Positions 16,596-25,497 are shown, numbered from the stretch's first letter. The stretch is 64,000 nt of DNA from UBA940 sp031547885 (GCA_031547885.1 JAVBRO010000038.1:10940-74939); one strand, 5' to 3'. A program made the numbers and translations. Notes: generated by a model not told the origin, from the sequence alone.

Positions 16596-17079
16596 GGTTC
16601 ATGATTTTTACAAGTTGTTCCTTTACAGTGGTGCGGGCCCTCGACAGCGACATCCTGACGGCCGTCTCCTGTACCTGCATCACCTGCGCTATCTCCTCTA
16701 TCTCCATACATTCGACGTCGCGCAGGTGCATCGCCGTCCTCTGTTTTTCGGGAAGCTCCGCGATCAGCCGCGCGGCTATGCTTCCCATATCCTTCTCTTC
16801 CTCTTCGCGCCCGCTGCTTTCCGAGGCCATCAGCGGCGAAACTTCGGTGGTCGGTTTCCGTCCCCGCAGGCGGTCGAGGCAGAGGTTCCGTGCCGCCGTC
16901 AGGATATACCCGTTGGGATTCCGCTGCGCCGTGATGAAGATCCGCCTGCGCCACAGCCTTTCGTAAAGGTCCTGCACGACGTCTTCGGCGTCTTCGCGAC
17001 TGCCGGTTATTCCGGCGGCCAGGCGGTAAATGCGCTCCTGCAACTCGATGTATATGTCATTAAAATCTCTCTGCGCCAT
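16585..17079 (-). CDS. ECF RNA polymerase sigma factor
   Basis: A 164-residue sigma-70 family factor of the extracytoplasmic type. Region 2 is at about 10-75 (EDAEDVVQDLYERLWRRR) and region 4 at about 110-160 (LPEKQRTAMHLRDVECMEIEEIA, then QETAVRMSLSRARTTVKE). It heads the operon with the anti-sigma gene, the barrel protein and two DUF4252 proteins, which are its likely targets. Between regions 2 and 4 is a long acidic linker (SGREEEEKDMGS). Confidence 0.92.
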   Translation of the reverse strand: MAQRDFNDIYIELQERIYRLAAGITGSREDAEDVVQDLYERLWRRRIFITAQRNPNGYILTAARNLCLDRLRGRKPTTEVSPLMASESSGREEEEKDMGSIAARLIAELPEKQRTAMHLRDVECMEIEEIAQVMQVQETAVRMSLSRARTTVKEQLVKIMNHGI

Positions 17080-17124
17080 TCTTCACGGAATGTTGTTCGG
17101 GCCTTCTGACTATATAACGGATCG

Positions 17125-17148
17125 CCGGGTGAAAATGTAACACCCGGT
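17125..17148. other. Short hairpin between the ACT gene and the sigma operon
   Basis: CCGGGTG and CACCCGG form a 7-bp stem with a 9-base loop, downstream of the ACT gene on the minus strand. There is no T run after it in that direction, so termination is possible but weakly supported. Confidence 0.4.
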
Positions 17149-17171
17149 TGAATGATTTTTGATTTGTTTGT

Positions 17172-17597
17172 TTACTTTTGGTTTAAACTCTGGCGGTTGA
17201 GGATGCCGCATTCGTGGCGGTTGAGTATCTCGACCCCTCGCTGGACGTCGGTGGGGCGGATCACGATATTGGCCGTGTCGCCCTGCGAGAAGGCGTACAT
17301 GTACTCGATGAAGACATCCTCCTTTGCAAGGTATTCGAGTATGGTGGCCAGCGAACCCGGCACGTTCCCGCATGTGAGGCAGATGACGCTGTTGACCGAA
17401 ACCCCGAAACTGGCCGCTTTCAGCACTTCGACGGCGCGGTCGACATCGGAAACGATCAGGCGCAGGATGCCGAATTCGGCGTTCTCGGCCAGGCTGAAAG
17501 CCGTCAGGTTGATGCCGTTGTCCGCAAGGATGCGGGTAACCTCGTTGATGCGTCCGGTCCGGTTTTCCAGAAAGACGGATAATTGTCTGATGGTCAT
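17172..17597 (-). CDS. Tandem ACT-domain protein
   Basis: A 141-residue protein with two ACT domains (about 3-65 and 70-135). The first begins IRQLSVFLENRTGRINEVTRILADNGINL; the second carries VPGSLATILEYLAKEDVFIEYMYAF. Proteins of this kind are commonly encoded next to phenylacetate-CoA ligase and are thought to sense an amino acid, here probably an aromatic one. Last gene of the aryl-2-oxoacid operon, 9 bases after paaK. Confidence 0.88.
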   Translation of the reverse strand: MTIRQLSVFLENRTGRINEVTRILADNGINLTAFSLAENAEFGILRLIVSDVDRAVEVLKAASFGVSVNSVICLTCGNVPGSLATILEYLAKEDVFIEYMYAFSQGDTANIVIRPTDVQRGVEILNRHECGILNRQSLNQK

Positions 17598-17606
17598 AAT
17601 GATCAG

Positions 17607-18908
17607 TTATTTAAGGTTACGTTTATCTATCACGCGCTGGGCCTTTCCCTCGCTACGCTTGATACTGTTCGGCTCGACCAGTTTTATGTCGGCTTTGAGT
17701 CCGAGAAGGCTTTGCAGGCGGTCGGCGATCTTCTTTTTGAGCGCCAGCATCTTCGAGATCTCGTCGGAATAGTACCCGTCGCGAACCTCAACGTGAACTT
17801 CAAGTGAGTCGAGGTTATTCACTCTGTCTATGATCAATAGATAGTGAGGCTCGAACTCTTCCATGTCGAGTATCACGCTCTCGATCTGCGACGGGAAGAC
17901 GTTCACCCCGCGGATTATGAGCATGTCGTCGCTGCGTCCCACGATGCGGCTCATCCGGACGTTGGTGCGTCCACAGCGGCACGCCTCGTCGGTCAGCGTG
18001 CAGAGGTCCTTGGTGCGGTAGCGCAGCAGCGGAAGCCCCTCTTTGGTGAGGGTGGTGAAGACCAGTTCGCCCTGTTCGCCGTAGGGTAACTGTTCTAAAG
18101 TATAGGGTGAGATGATCTCCGGATAGAAATGATCATCAACGATATGCGAACCGTCCTGACATTCGCATTCATACGAAACGCCCGGACCCATTATCTCGCT
18201 CAGGCCGTATATATTGTAGGCTTTTATCCCCAGCTTGTTCTCGATCTCGCGGCGCATGTTCTCGGTCCACGGCTCGGCCCCGAATATCCCTATGCGCAGT
18301 TTGAACTCGCCGCGGTCAACGCCGCTGTCCCTCAGCGCATCGGCGAGGTAAAGCGCGTACGAGGGAGTGCAGGCCAGCGCCGTCGAACCGAAGTCGTGCA
18401 TCAGCTGTATCTGTTTGGGCGTGTTGCCGCTCGAAACCGGGATGACCGTCGCCCCGATATGCTCGACGCCGTAGTGCAGCCCCAGTCCACCCGTGAAAAG
18501 CCCGTAGCCGTAGGCCACCGAGAAGATATCCTCGCTGGTCGCCCCGTAGGCAGTCAGGCATCGCGAGATCATCTCGGCCCACACGCTCAGGTCGCGGCGC
18601 GTGTATCCCACGACGGTCGGCTGGCCGGTCGTTCCCGACGATGCGTGAAGCCTCACGATATCGGTCAGCGGCACCGCGAAAAGGCCGTAGGGGTAGTTGT
18701 CGCGCAGGTCCTGTTTGGTCGTGAACGGCAGTTTGACGATGTCGTCTATCGAGCGGATGTCGTCGGGCGTGAGGTCCATCTCCTGCATCTTCTGCCGGTA
18801 GAACGGTGTGCTGTGATAGACGTTCTTCACCAGCTTCCGCAGGCGTTCTCCCTGAAGCACCCGCTTGTCGACGGGCGACATGCACTCTTTCGGTTTGTTC
18901 CAGATCAT
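17607..18908 (-). CDS. paaK: Phenylacetate-CoA ligase
   Basis: AMP-forming acyl-CoA ligase of 433 residues, normal for PaaK. Motifs: HASSGTTGQPTVVGYTR (P-loop), YGLSEIMGPGVSYECE, and LLRYRTKDLCTL with the C-terminal domain after IVGRSDDMLIIRGVNVFPSQIE. It activates phenylacetate or similar aryl acids with ATP and CoA, or in reverse makes ATP from aryl-CoA formed by the neighbouring IorAB. The ATG at 18908 (MIWNKPKECM) is chosen; upstream in-frame sequence overlaps the aminotransferase gene. Confidence 0.93.
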   Translation of the reverse strand: MIWNKPKECMSPVDKRVLQGERLRKLVKNVYHSTPFYRQKMQEMDLTPDDIRSIDDIVKLPFTTKQDLRDNYPYGLFAVPLTDIVRLHASSGTTGQPTVVGYTRRDLSVWAEMISRCLTAYGATSEDIFSVAYGYGLFTGGLGLHYGVEHIGATVIPVSSGNTPKQIQLMHDFGSTALACTPSYALYLADALRDSGVDRGEFKLRIGIFGAEPWTENMRREIENKLGIKAYNIYGLSEIMGPGVSYECECQDGSHIVDDHFYPEIISPYTLEQLPYGEQGELVFTTLTKEGLPLLRYRTKDLCTLTDEACRCGRTNVRMSRIVGRSDDMLIIRGVNVFPSQIESVILDMEEFEPHYLLIIDRVNNLDSLEVHVEVRDGYYSDEISKMLALKKKIADRLQSLLGLKADIKLVEPNSIKRSEGKAQRVIDKRNLK

Positions 18909-18922
18909 GGTTTTCGGTAAGT

Positions 18923-20227
18923 TTATTTTATCGGATTGGCCGCTGAAAATGCAGCGAGCCGTTTGTCGAGATCGTCGTAAAGGTCGTCGCGCATCCACGA
19001 ACTGCTGGCGCGGATGCCGCACTGGCCGCTTCCGGTGGTGCACAAGGGGATCGCGCTGACGCCGTAATAGAGCAGTTCGCGCACCAGTTCGCCGCACTTC
19101 ATGGCGCCGTATCCCATCGTGAAGTAGAATCCGTCGGCAAGCGGGTCGCCCATGTCGTTGTCGTATACGAGCCGGAACCCGTGGCGCAGGAATATCTCTT
19201 TGAGTTTCTGCGCCCGCCGTCCATACTCTTTCACCTCGCCGATGAAGTCGTACTGTCCGTCGGAAGCCGCACGGAACATCGCTGCCAGCGCGAACTGTGC
19301 CGAATGGCTCACCCCGGCGCTGAGTCCGTATAGTATGCGGTGAATGAACGCATTGCCGAACGTTATATCTCCGTAGCGCTGTGTGATGCCCGGGTTGTGG
19401 CTTTTAAAAAGTGTGTCGGAAATGCAGGCGGCGCCTATGCGTTGTCCGGCGTAACTGAATGCCTTCGAGGCCGATACCAACAGTATGTATTTGTCGCAGT
19501 AATTAGCCACGCTGGGTTGGTAGGGCGCTTCGAACGGTTTGCGCAGGTCGCGCCGGAAGTCCATGGCGAAATACGCCAGATCCTCAATGGCTATGACGTC
19601 GTAGCGGCGGCATAGTTCGCCGATCATCCGCAGCTCCTCGTCGCGCAGGCAGATCCACGCCGGATTGTTGGGATTGGAGTAGACCAGAGCCGCTATGTTG
19701 CCATTCGAGAGATGCTCCTCGAGTTTTTCACCCAGCTTTTCACCGCGGTATTCATGCACGTCGAACGATTCGGCCCGCACCCCTATAACCGCCGTCTGGA
19801 TCTTCTGCACGGGGAATCCCGGGTCGATGAAAAGTATGGTGTCGCGCACCGGATCGACCTGGCTGCATGCGACAAACGACGCGTAGGAACCCTGCATCGA
19901 ACCCACCACCGGAACGCATCCTGCCGGAGCCACGGTCGCGCCCACAAAGGCTTTCAGGAAGCGCGACGCCTCGTTTTTCAACGGCGCGATACCCTCCATA
20001 TCGGGATAGACGCCCGCGACGCCTGCTTCAAGCGCCTCGATCTCGGCCCGCACGCCCACTTCCGAGGCGGGAAGTCCCGGAACGCCCATCTCCAGCTTGA
20101 TATATTCGATGCCCGCCTCGGCTTCGGCCTGCGCGGCAATGGATTTGATCTCGCGGATGGTCGCCCACGAAAAATCGGGGATTTTGTAGCTATCTATTAT
20201 CCTGTCTACAAGTTTTCTGTCGAGCAT
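18923..20227 (-). CDS. PLP-dependent class I/II aminotransferase
   Basis: A 434-residue fold-type I aminotransferase. VYSNPNNPAWICL supplies the substrate Asn region, AIEDLAYFAMDF the PLP Asp, and SASKAFSYAGQRIG the Schiff-base Lys. It sits 14 bases before paaK and 4 bases after iorB in the same operon, so it probably interconverts aromatic amino acids and their 2-oxoacids. The exact amino donor is unknown; an omega-amidase-like gene at the head of the operon makes glutamine a candidate. Confidence 0.88.
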   Translation of the reverse strand: MLDRKLVDRIIDSYKIPDFSWATIREIKSIAAQAEAEAGIEYIKLEMGVPGLPASEVGVRAEIEALEAGVAGVYPDMEGIAPLKNEASRFLKAFVGATVAPAGCVPVVGSMQGSYASFVACSQVDPVRDTILFIDPGFPVQKIQTAVIGVRAESFDVHEYRGEKLGEKLEEHLSNGNIAALVYSNPNNPAWICLRDEELRMIGELCRRYDVIAIEDLAYFAMDFRRDLRKPFEAPYQPSVANYCDKYILLVSASKAFSYAGQRIGAACISDTLFKSHNPGITQRYGDITFGNAFIHRILYGLSAGVSHSAQFALAAMFRAASDGQYDFIGEVKEYGRRAQKLKEIFLRHGFRLVYDNDMGDPLADGFYFTMGYGAMKCGELVRELLYYGVSAIPLCTTGSGQCGIRASSSWMRDDLYDDLDKRLAAFSAANPIK

Positions 20228-20231
20228 AAAC

Positions 20232-20825
20232 CTAAATCTTTGATTCGAGTTGACTTTCAGCCGCTACACGTCCGGCGCGAAATGCACGGCGGTTCTTTTC
20301 GACCACCTCTTCGCCCTTGCGTCCGAAGATTTTCGCAATGGCATCTTCGAGCAGCGTGTGGTCTATGTCGAGTATCGCCGATGCCGCACCCAGCAGGGCC
20401 ATGTTGGATGCCTGGGCAACCCCCGCCTCTTTCGCTATCCCGTCGGCATCTATCAGCACCGCACGGGGTAGGGACGCGAGTTCTGCGAAAATATTCTGCT
20501 GTTCAGGGTAATTCGGGATGTTGACGAACGGGGTGGTATTCACGACCACCCAGCCATCCGGCGCAAGATACGGCAGATAGCGCAGCGCTTCCATCGGTTC
20601 GAGCGACAGGATCGCGTCGGCGCTCCCTTTCGCGATCAGGTCGGAGTGGATCGGCCCGGACGACAGCCTCAGGTGCGACTGCACGTCGCCGCCCCTCTGG
20701 CTCATGCCGTGGACCTCGGCCTGTTTGATCTGCAGGCCCTGCGACAGCGCGGCCTCGCCGATTATGGCCGCGATCGACAGGATACCCTGTCCGCCGACAC
20801 CCGCAAGTATTATATCTGTTTTCAT
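20232..20825 (-). CDS. iorB: Indolepyruvate:ferredoxin oxidoreductase, beta subunit
   Basis: A 197-residue gamma-domain subunit of the 2-oxoacid:ferredoxin oxidoreductase family: GVGGQGILSIAAIIGEAAL near the start, KQAEVHGMSQRGGDVQSHLRL in the middle, and NMALLGAASAI later. Together with IorA it oxidatively decarboxylates aryl pyruvates to aryl-acetyl-CoA, reducing ferredoxin, or runs in reverse. It is separated from iorA by a 172-base gap containing a palindromic repeat. Confidence 0.93.
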   Translation of the reverse strand: MKTDIILAGVGGQGILSIAAIIGEAALSQGLQIKQAEVHGMSQRGGDVQSHLRLSSGPIHSDLIAKGSADAILSLEPMEALRYLPYLAPDGWVVVNTTPFVNIPNYPEQQNIFAELASLPRAVLIDADGIAKEAGVAQASNMALLGAASAILDIDHTLLEDAIAKIFGRKGEEVVEKNRRAFRAGRVAAESQLESKI

Positions 20826-20868
20826 TGCTAACTATCTGTTAAAACCTTTCATTTTAGCGTCGCCGTTG

Positions 20869-20960
20869 TGTCATCCCGAGCTTGTCGAGGGATCTGATTG
20901 CGCTTGGCCTTGCTCGATCAGATGTCTCGGTTTCGCCTAATGGCTTCACTCGACATGACA
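20869..20960. repeat. Palindromic intergenic repeat, copy E (GTCATCCCGAG form)
   Basis: Left end TGTCATCCCGAG and right end CTCGACATGACA are inverted repeats with two mismatches. Inside, GATCTGATTG and CGATCAGATG form further arms. It lies between iorA and iorB, within one operon, as copy A does between pstS and pstC. Confidence 0.7.
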
Positions 20961-20997
20961 TCGCAGGCGATCCCATAGGTCTTAGTTTATTGCTAAT

Positions 20998-22587
20998 TTA
21001 ATTTCCGGCTTTGTTTTTCCGTTTCAGGGTCTGGATGCACTCGCGGCGGGGGATTATCACCGACACCCCGCGGTATTCGATCTCACTGCGCATCAGTTCT
21101 TTAATAGCTTCAATGTTTTTCGGCAGGGGAACCACCACGTGCAGGTGTTCCGGTTCGACTCCGACGCCGAGGCAGATGGCTTCCAGCCGTCCGGTGCCTG
21201 CCGAGTCCTGCCCGCCGGTCATACCCGTGGTAAGGTTGTCGGATATTATAATAGTGACGCTCGAACGCGAATTTACCGCGTCCAACAGCCCCGTGATACC
21301 CGAATGGGTGAAAGTCGAGTCGCCGATCACTGCGATCGACGGGAAGAGTCCGCCGTCGGCCGCGCCCTTGGCCATTGTGACCGATGCCCCCATGTCGAGG
21401 CAGCTGTCGATGGCGCGGAACGGGGGCAGCGCGCCTAGAGTGTAGCACCCGATGTCGCTGAAAACCTTTGCGTCCGGATATTCCTTCACGACCTCGTTGA
21501 GCGCGTCGTAAACGTCCCTGTGGCCGCATCCGGCGCACAACGCGGGCGGACGCGCAACCACGTTCGCGCTCGGGGCGGGAGTAGCGTTGCCGCCGGGTCC
21601 GAGAGCCGCGCGGACATTGTCGGGCGTGAGTTCGCCCGTGCGGGGAACCTCGCCGCTCAACCGTCCGCGGATTTTTCCGCTCTCATCCAGCAGGCCGCGC
21701 AGCTGTTCCTCTACGAAAGGCTGTCCGTCTTCCAGGACAAGTATCTCGTCGCACTCTTCGGCCATCTTTTGTATGAGCGTGCGGGGCAGGGGATACTGCG
21801 AAATTTTCAATACCGTCCGGTCGCATCCGCCGGGGAAATTCTCCATGAGGTAATTACGCGCGATCCCGCAGGCTATCACCCCTTTGCGGCTGCCTGGCGT
21901 GTAGCTGTTATAGTGGCTTCCCTCCGATATTTTTTCAAGCTCGTCCTGCGCCGCCAGCACCTCGCCGTATCGCCTGCGGGCGTTTACCGGCAGAAGTATC
22001 CAGCGCGAAAGGTCCCCGGGGAACGCAAACTCGTTTTCGGGCGCGGGTTCGCCGACCGCGACCACGGCCCTCGAATGCGCCATGCGTGTGGTTATGCGCA
22101 TCATCACCGGCAGGCGGAATTTTTCGGAAAGTTCGAAGCCGTAGCGTATCATATCGTAGGCTTCCTGCTGCGACGACGGCTCAAGCGTCGGGACGAATGC
22201 GAATTTGCCGTAAAAGCGCGAATCCTGCTCGTTCTGGGACGAGTGCATCGACGGGTCGTCGGCCGCAAGCACCACCAGTCCGCCGTTCACACCGGTCATG
22301 GCCGAGTTTATGAATGCGTCGGCGGCGACGTTCAGCCCAACGTGTTTCATGCAGACCAGGGCGCGTTTGCCGATGTACGACATGCCTATCGCGGCCTCCA
22401 TGGCGGTCTTTTCGTTGACGCACCAGTCGGAAAACACGCCGCGTTCACGCGCCAGCGGCGAGCCCTGGATGTATTCGGTGATCTCGGTCGATGGGGTGCC
22501 GGGGTAGGCGTAGACGCCCGATATTCCGGCGTGTATGGCCCCCAGTGCAACGGCCTCGTCGCCGAGCAGCAGTAATTTATTCTTCAT
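20998..22587 (-). CDS. iorA: Indolepyruvate:ferredoxin oxidoreductase, alpha subunit, without ferredoxin domain
   Basis: A 529-residue subunit carrying the pyrimidine-binding domain at the N-terminus (LLGDEAVALGAIHAGISGVYAYPGTPSTEI) and the TPP-binding part after CAGCGHRDVYDAL, with IGDSTFTHSGITGLLDAV as the diphosphate/Mg motif. Many IorA proteins end with a two-cluster ferredoxin domain; here the protein stops soon after VIIPRREC, so those Cys motifs are absent. Three bases separate it from the upstream hydrolase gene. Confidence 0.93.
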   Translation of the reverse strand: MKNKLLLLGDEAVALGAIHAGISGVYAYPGTPSTEITEYIQGSPLARERGVFSDWCVNEKTAMEAAIGMSYIGKRALVCMKHVGLNVAADAFINSAMTGVNGGLVVLAADDPSMHSSQNEQDSRFYGKFAFVPTLEPSSQQEAYDMIRYGFELSEKFRLPVMMRITTRMAHSRAVVAVGEPAPENEFAFPGDLSRWILLPVNARRRYGEVLAAQDELEKISEGSHYNSYTPGSRKGVIACGIARNYLMENFPGGCDRTVLKISQYPLPRTLIQKMAEECDEILVLEDGQPFVEEQLRGLLDESGKIRGRLSGEVPRTGELTPDNVRAALGPGGNATPAPSANVVARPPALCAGCGHRDVYDALNEVVKEYPDAKVFSDIGCYTLGALPPFRAIDSCLDMGASVTMAKGAADGGLFPSIAVIGDSTFTHSGITGLLDAVNSRSSVTIIISDNLTTGMTGGQDSAGTGRLEAICLGVGVEPEHLHVVVPLPKNIEAIKELMRSEIEYRGVSVIIPRRECIQTLKRKNKAGN

Positions 22588-22590
22588 ATA

Positions 22591-23355
22591 TTATAATGTA
22601 AGCGCGAAATCGTCGGCGTCGTCCAACGCCGGAAATTTGCGCCTGAAACTGTCCAGATCTTCCTTGTTTATCTCCGCGAAAACAGCCTCTTCACGGTTCT
22701 CCTGTGCCTCGGCCACGATCTTCCCCTTGAAGTCGAACAGATAAGTCCCGCCCGAATAGCTTGTGTATGGATCGTTTCCGACGCGGTTCACCCCCGCCAC
22801 ATAGCAGAGGTTCTCAATGGCGCGAGCCTTCAGCAGCGAGTTCCATACGTCTATCCTGACCGTGGGCCAGTTCGCCGAATATATTATCATGTCGTAATCG
22901 CCTGTGTTGCGTGCGAAAACCGGAAAACGAAGGTCGTAGCACACCTGCAGGAGTATCCGCATCCCACGCCACTCGACCACCACACGCTCGGTTCCGGCGG
23001 TGTACGCCTTGTCCTCGCCAGCGAAGGAGAAAAGGTGCCGTTTGTCGTAGACGGCATATGCGCCGTCGGGCTTCACGAAGAACATCCGGTTGTAGAACCT
23101 GCCACTGTCTTCGACCGCAACGCTCCCGGCCACGGCTGCATCTGTCTGGTTCGCTGTGCGCTTCATCCATTCCAGCGCCGCCGCGCCGCCCGTTTCGGCA
23201 GCTCCGGAGGGGTCGGTCGCATAACCGGTCGTGAACATCTCGGGAAGCACGATAAGGTCCGCCCCGGGAGCGGCCGCGATCAACTCGCCGGCCCTCTGCA
23301 GGTTAGCCTGCGGGTCTTTCCACGCGATTTCCGTTTGCAGCAGCAGGAGTTTCAT
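22591..23355 (-). CDS. Nitrilase-superfamily amidohydrolase, omega-amidase-like
   Basis: A 254-residue carbon-nitrogen hydrolase. The Glu-Lys-Cys triad is seen in LPEMFTTGYA, YDKRHLFSFAGE and LQVCYDLRFPVF; this CYDLRFP context is typical of Nit2/YafV omega-amidases. These hydrolyse 2-oxoglutaramate left by glutamine transamination, which would pull the neighbouring aminotransferase forward. It is the first gene of the six-gene operon. Family is sure, substrate inferred. Confidence 0.88.
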   Translation of the reverse strand: MKLLLLQTEIAWKDPQANLQRAGELIAAAPGADLIVLPEMFTTGYATDPSGAAETGGAAALEWMKRTANQTDAAVAGSVAVEDSGRFYNRMFFVKPDGAYAVYDKRHLFSFAGEDKAYTAGTERVVVEWRGMRILLQVCYDLRFPVFARNTGDYDMIIYSANWPTVRIDVWNSLLKARAIENLCYVAGVNRVGNDPYTSYSGGTYLFDFKGKIVAEAQENREEAVFAEINKEDLDSFRRKFPALDDADDFALTL

Positions 23356-23375
23356 GACGGCTTTTTTACAGTCTA

Positions 23376-23383
23376 CAAAGATA
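23376..23383 (-). promoter_or_regulatory. -7 box of the aryl-2-oxoacid operon
   Basis: CAAAGATA on the + strand reads TATCTTTG on the minus strand, about 21 bases before the first ATG of the operon. Confidence 0.6.
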
Positions 23384-23456
23384 GAAAAATATCACAGATT
23401 CTTAAAATTCACACAAACGATAATGTTTTCTTAAACAATATTTCACGCATGGACAT

Positions 23457-23493
23457 AAAAAATCCGGGCCGTAGTGGACCCGGATCTTTTGTA
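23457..23493 (-). terminator. Intrinsic terminator after the DUF3868 gene
   Basis: ATCCGGG (23462-23468) pairs with CCCGGAT (23479-23485); read on the minus strand the stem is followed by TTTTTT, shortly after the stop at 23511. Confidence 0.85.
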
Positions 23494-23510
23494 AAACTTT
23501 TCGCAGCAGA

Positions 23511-24638
23511 CTAATTGATCTTGTAATAGATCTTGTATTCCACGCGGCGGAGTTCGGGGAACATCCGGTCGATCAGTATGCGCCACTGCCGGCCTCCGTC
23601 CAGCCTGCGGAGTTTCGACTCTTTGGCGTCGGGCGCAAGGCTGTCGTTGTCGATGATCGACAGTACCGTACCCTTGTTCGGCAGGTCGCTGTCCACGATC
23701 ATCTGCCTCAGCGTCACCCAGTCTTCCCCGACGGAACCGACCTTGGTAACGAGCGGCGAGATGCCGTATTTGCCCTGGACGTACCTGGCGAACGAGCGGG
23801 CGCGTTCGAAAGAGAGGACCTCGTTCGTGGAGAATCGTGCCTCGGGCGACGCATAGCCTACGATAGATACCTGTACTATCTCGGCCTGCGGGTCCATCCT
23901 GATCCCGTCCATCGCCGCCTGGAATTTAGCCAGCTCCTGTTGGTTGCGCCTGAAATAAGGCATTATGACGCTGCTGCTCGTTTCGAAATCGAGGTACGCC
24001 GCGCCTGATTCATACTGCGTTGCGACGGTCGTTACAGTTCCCGGCAGCTCCGTTACGGTGGTCCATTCGGACTTGTCGACAAGAACGACGGGTTCGGTCC
24101 AGGTTGTGGTCACCGGCTCTTCGACATATCCCGGGGGCATTATCGACACGGTGGATATTTCCACGGCATAAAGCTGGACCTCGCCGGCACACGACTGCAG
24201 CATGAGTTCCATATCGAACAGCGCTTCCTGCATCCACGGCTGGTAGGCCACCTCGGCCGAATATTTCACCTTTTTAGTACGGTTGTTATTTTTGTCGAGG
24301 TTCACGACTTCGAGCGGCAGGTCCTGCATCAACGCCGTGTTGCGGAACTTCTTTTTGCGGGCGTACATCTTACCGCTATTGTTGCCGTTCACCTGAACAT
24401 ATGGGAAGCGTACATGGTTGACGCCGCTCGAGAGGGCCGGGGCGATGGTGATGCCCTGGCAGTTCGGCACAGCATCGCCCTGCACGTCGATGATCATTTC
24501 CAGAAGTACGAAATCGCCCTCCTGGCTCATCGTGATCTGCGAAGTTCTTATGCCGCCGTTGATCTTCTGCGCCGATGCATCCAGTGAAGTTCCGGCGAAC
24601 AGAGCCAATATTATATAATAGTAGTATATCCTTTTCAT
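23511..24638 (-). CDS. DUF3868 protein with OmpA-like C-terminal domain
   Basis: A 375-residue exported protein with signal peptide to about residue 23. The first half (IRTSQITMSQEGDFVLLEMIID onward) is the DUF3868 type found in Mfa/fimbria assembly clusters. From about residue 245, VSIVGYASPEARFSTNEVLS and FERARSFARYV form an OmpA/MotB-like peptidoglycan-binding fold. It follows the DUF3575 gene by 6 bases. In fimbrial loci this pair anchors or assembles fimbriae, but no fimbrillin gene is nearby here. Confidence 0.85.
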   Translation of the reverse strand: MKRIYYYYIILALFAGTSLDASAQKINGGIRTSQITMSQEGDFVLLEMIIDVQGDAVPNCQGITIAPALSSGVNHVRFPYVQVNGNNSGKMYARKKKFRNTALMQDLPLEVVNLDKNNNRTKKVKYSAEVAYQPWMQEALFDMELMLQSCAGEVQLYAVEISTVSIMPPGYVEEPVTTTWTEPVVLVDKSEWTTVTELPGTVTTVATQYESGAAYLDFETSSSVIMPYFRRNQQELAKFQAAMDGIRMDPQAEIVQVSIVGYASPEARFSTNEVLSFERARSFARYVQGKYGISPLVTKVGSVGEDWVTLRQMIVDSDLPNKGTVLSIIDNDSLAPDAKESKLRRLDGGRQWRILIDRMFPELRRVEYKIYYKIN

Positions 24639-24644
24639 ACCGCC

Positions 24645-25244
24645 TTATTTTTTCGATTTGAACATGTAGGAGAACGATACGCCGATCTTGGTCGGGCCGA
24701 AGTAATGTTTTACTACATTTTCGGCAAGCAGGTCGCCGCACTGGACGCACTCGAACTCGTTGTATTTCATGTATATGTATCCAAATCCGAAAGTTGCCTC
24801 GAGGTTCCAGTGCGGAGTGAGGTACCACTGCCAGCCGTAGCTTGCGCCGACTCCCGCCATCCACCCTTCGTAACGGTGGTCTTTCAGTCCCGGGAAAATG
24901 CCCAGAGGCAGTTTTATGCCGCCCGCATCGAAAGAGCCGGCCAGCGCATGGACACCGAAAAACCCCCTGTTGAAAGCTTCGCAGCGCCAGAAACGGACTT
25001 CCGGCTGGACTGTCCAGTGCCAGATTTTTTTATTTTCATCGACGGTGCCGAAGGTCCACGGATTGCCTGCGACGCCTAAGTTGATAGTGGTTTTGGGGCC
25101 TGTTTTCAATTCGCCCGCCAGGTTGATGGTTCCTCCGGCGGCCCAGGAGAGCAGGTTTGTCTTCAGACCTACCTTTTGCGCCTGCAGCGGCACCGCGGCC
25201 AGCAGTAAAAGGACGGCGGCAGATAGTTTAAACAAGTTCTTCAT
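24645..25244 (-). CDS. DUF3575 outer-membrane-type protein
   Basis: A 199-residue exported protein: signal peptide to about residue 22, then VGLKTNLLSWAAGGTINLAGELK, the DUF3575 opening. Repeated amphipathic strands follow (HWNLEATFGFGYIYMKYNEF) and the end is TKIGVSFSYMFKSKK, a barrel-like C-terminus. It is the partner of the DUF3868 protein downstream. A CVQC pair near residue 165 may form a loop disulfide or bind metal. Confidence 0.85.
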   Translation of the reverse strand: MKNLFKLSAAVLLLLAAVPLQAQKVGLKTNLLSWAAGGTINLAGELKTGPKTTINLGVAGNPWTFGTVDENKKIWHWTVQPEVRFWRCEAFNRGFFGVHALAGSFDAGGIKLPLGIFPGLKDHRYEGWMAGVGASYGWQWYLTPHWNLEATFGFGYIYMKYNEFECVQCGDLLAENVVKHYFGPTKIGVSFSYMFKSKK

Positions 25245-25497
25245 GCTATATCGCTTACATTTTTGTTCATTTTATGTCACGGTAAAATTACGCCGAAGAG
25301 TTGTTCGCAAGAGCGCCTTACTCAGCAAGTTTTCACTTAGTTATTGACAATTTCAATATATTTCAAGGCTTTGCATATTAACAGCCTCTTTGCCGGTGTC
25401 TGCGGCGCGGATAATTACAAAAATCCACGAAAATGTTAAAAACCGGGATGTGAAGGTGTAAATTCGTACGCGGCGGAGTTTTATTAAATTTTTTTAT
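25245..25497. other. AT-rich intergenic region between divergent units
   Basis: This stretch lies between the DUF3575 gene (minus) and the thr leader (plus). I see no ORF, RNA gene or strong repeat in it. It should hold the DUF3575 promoter, but no clear -7 box was found for that gene. Confidence 0.4.
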
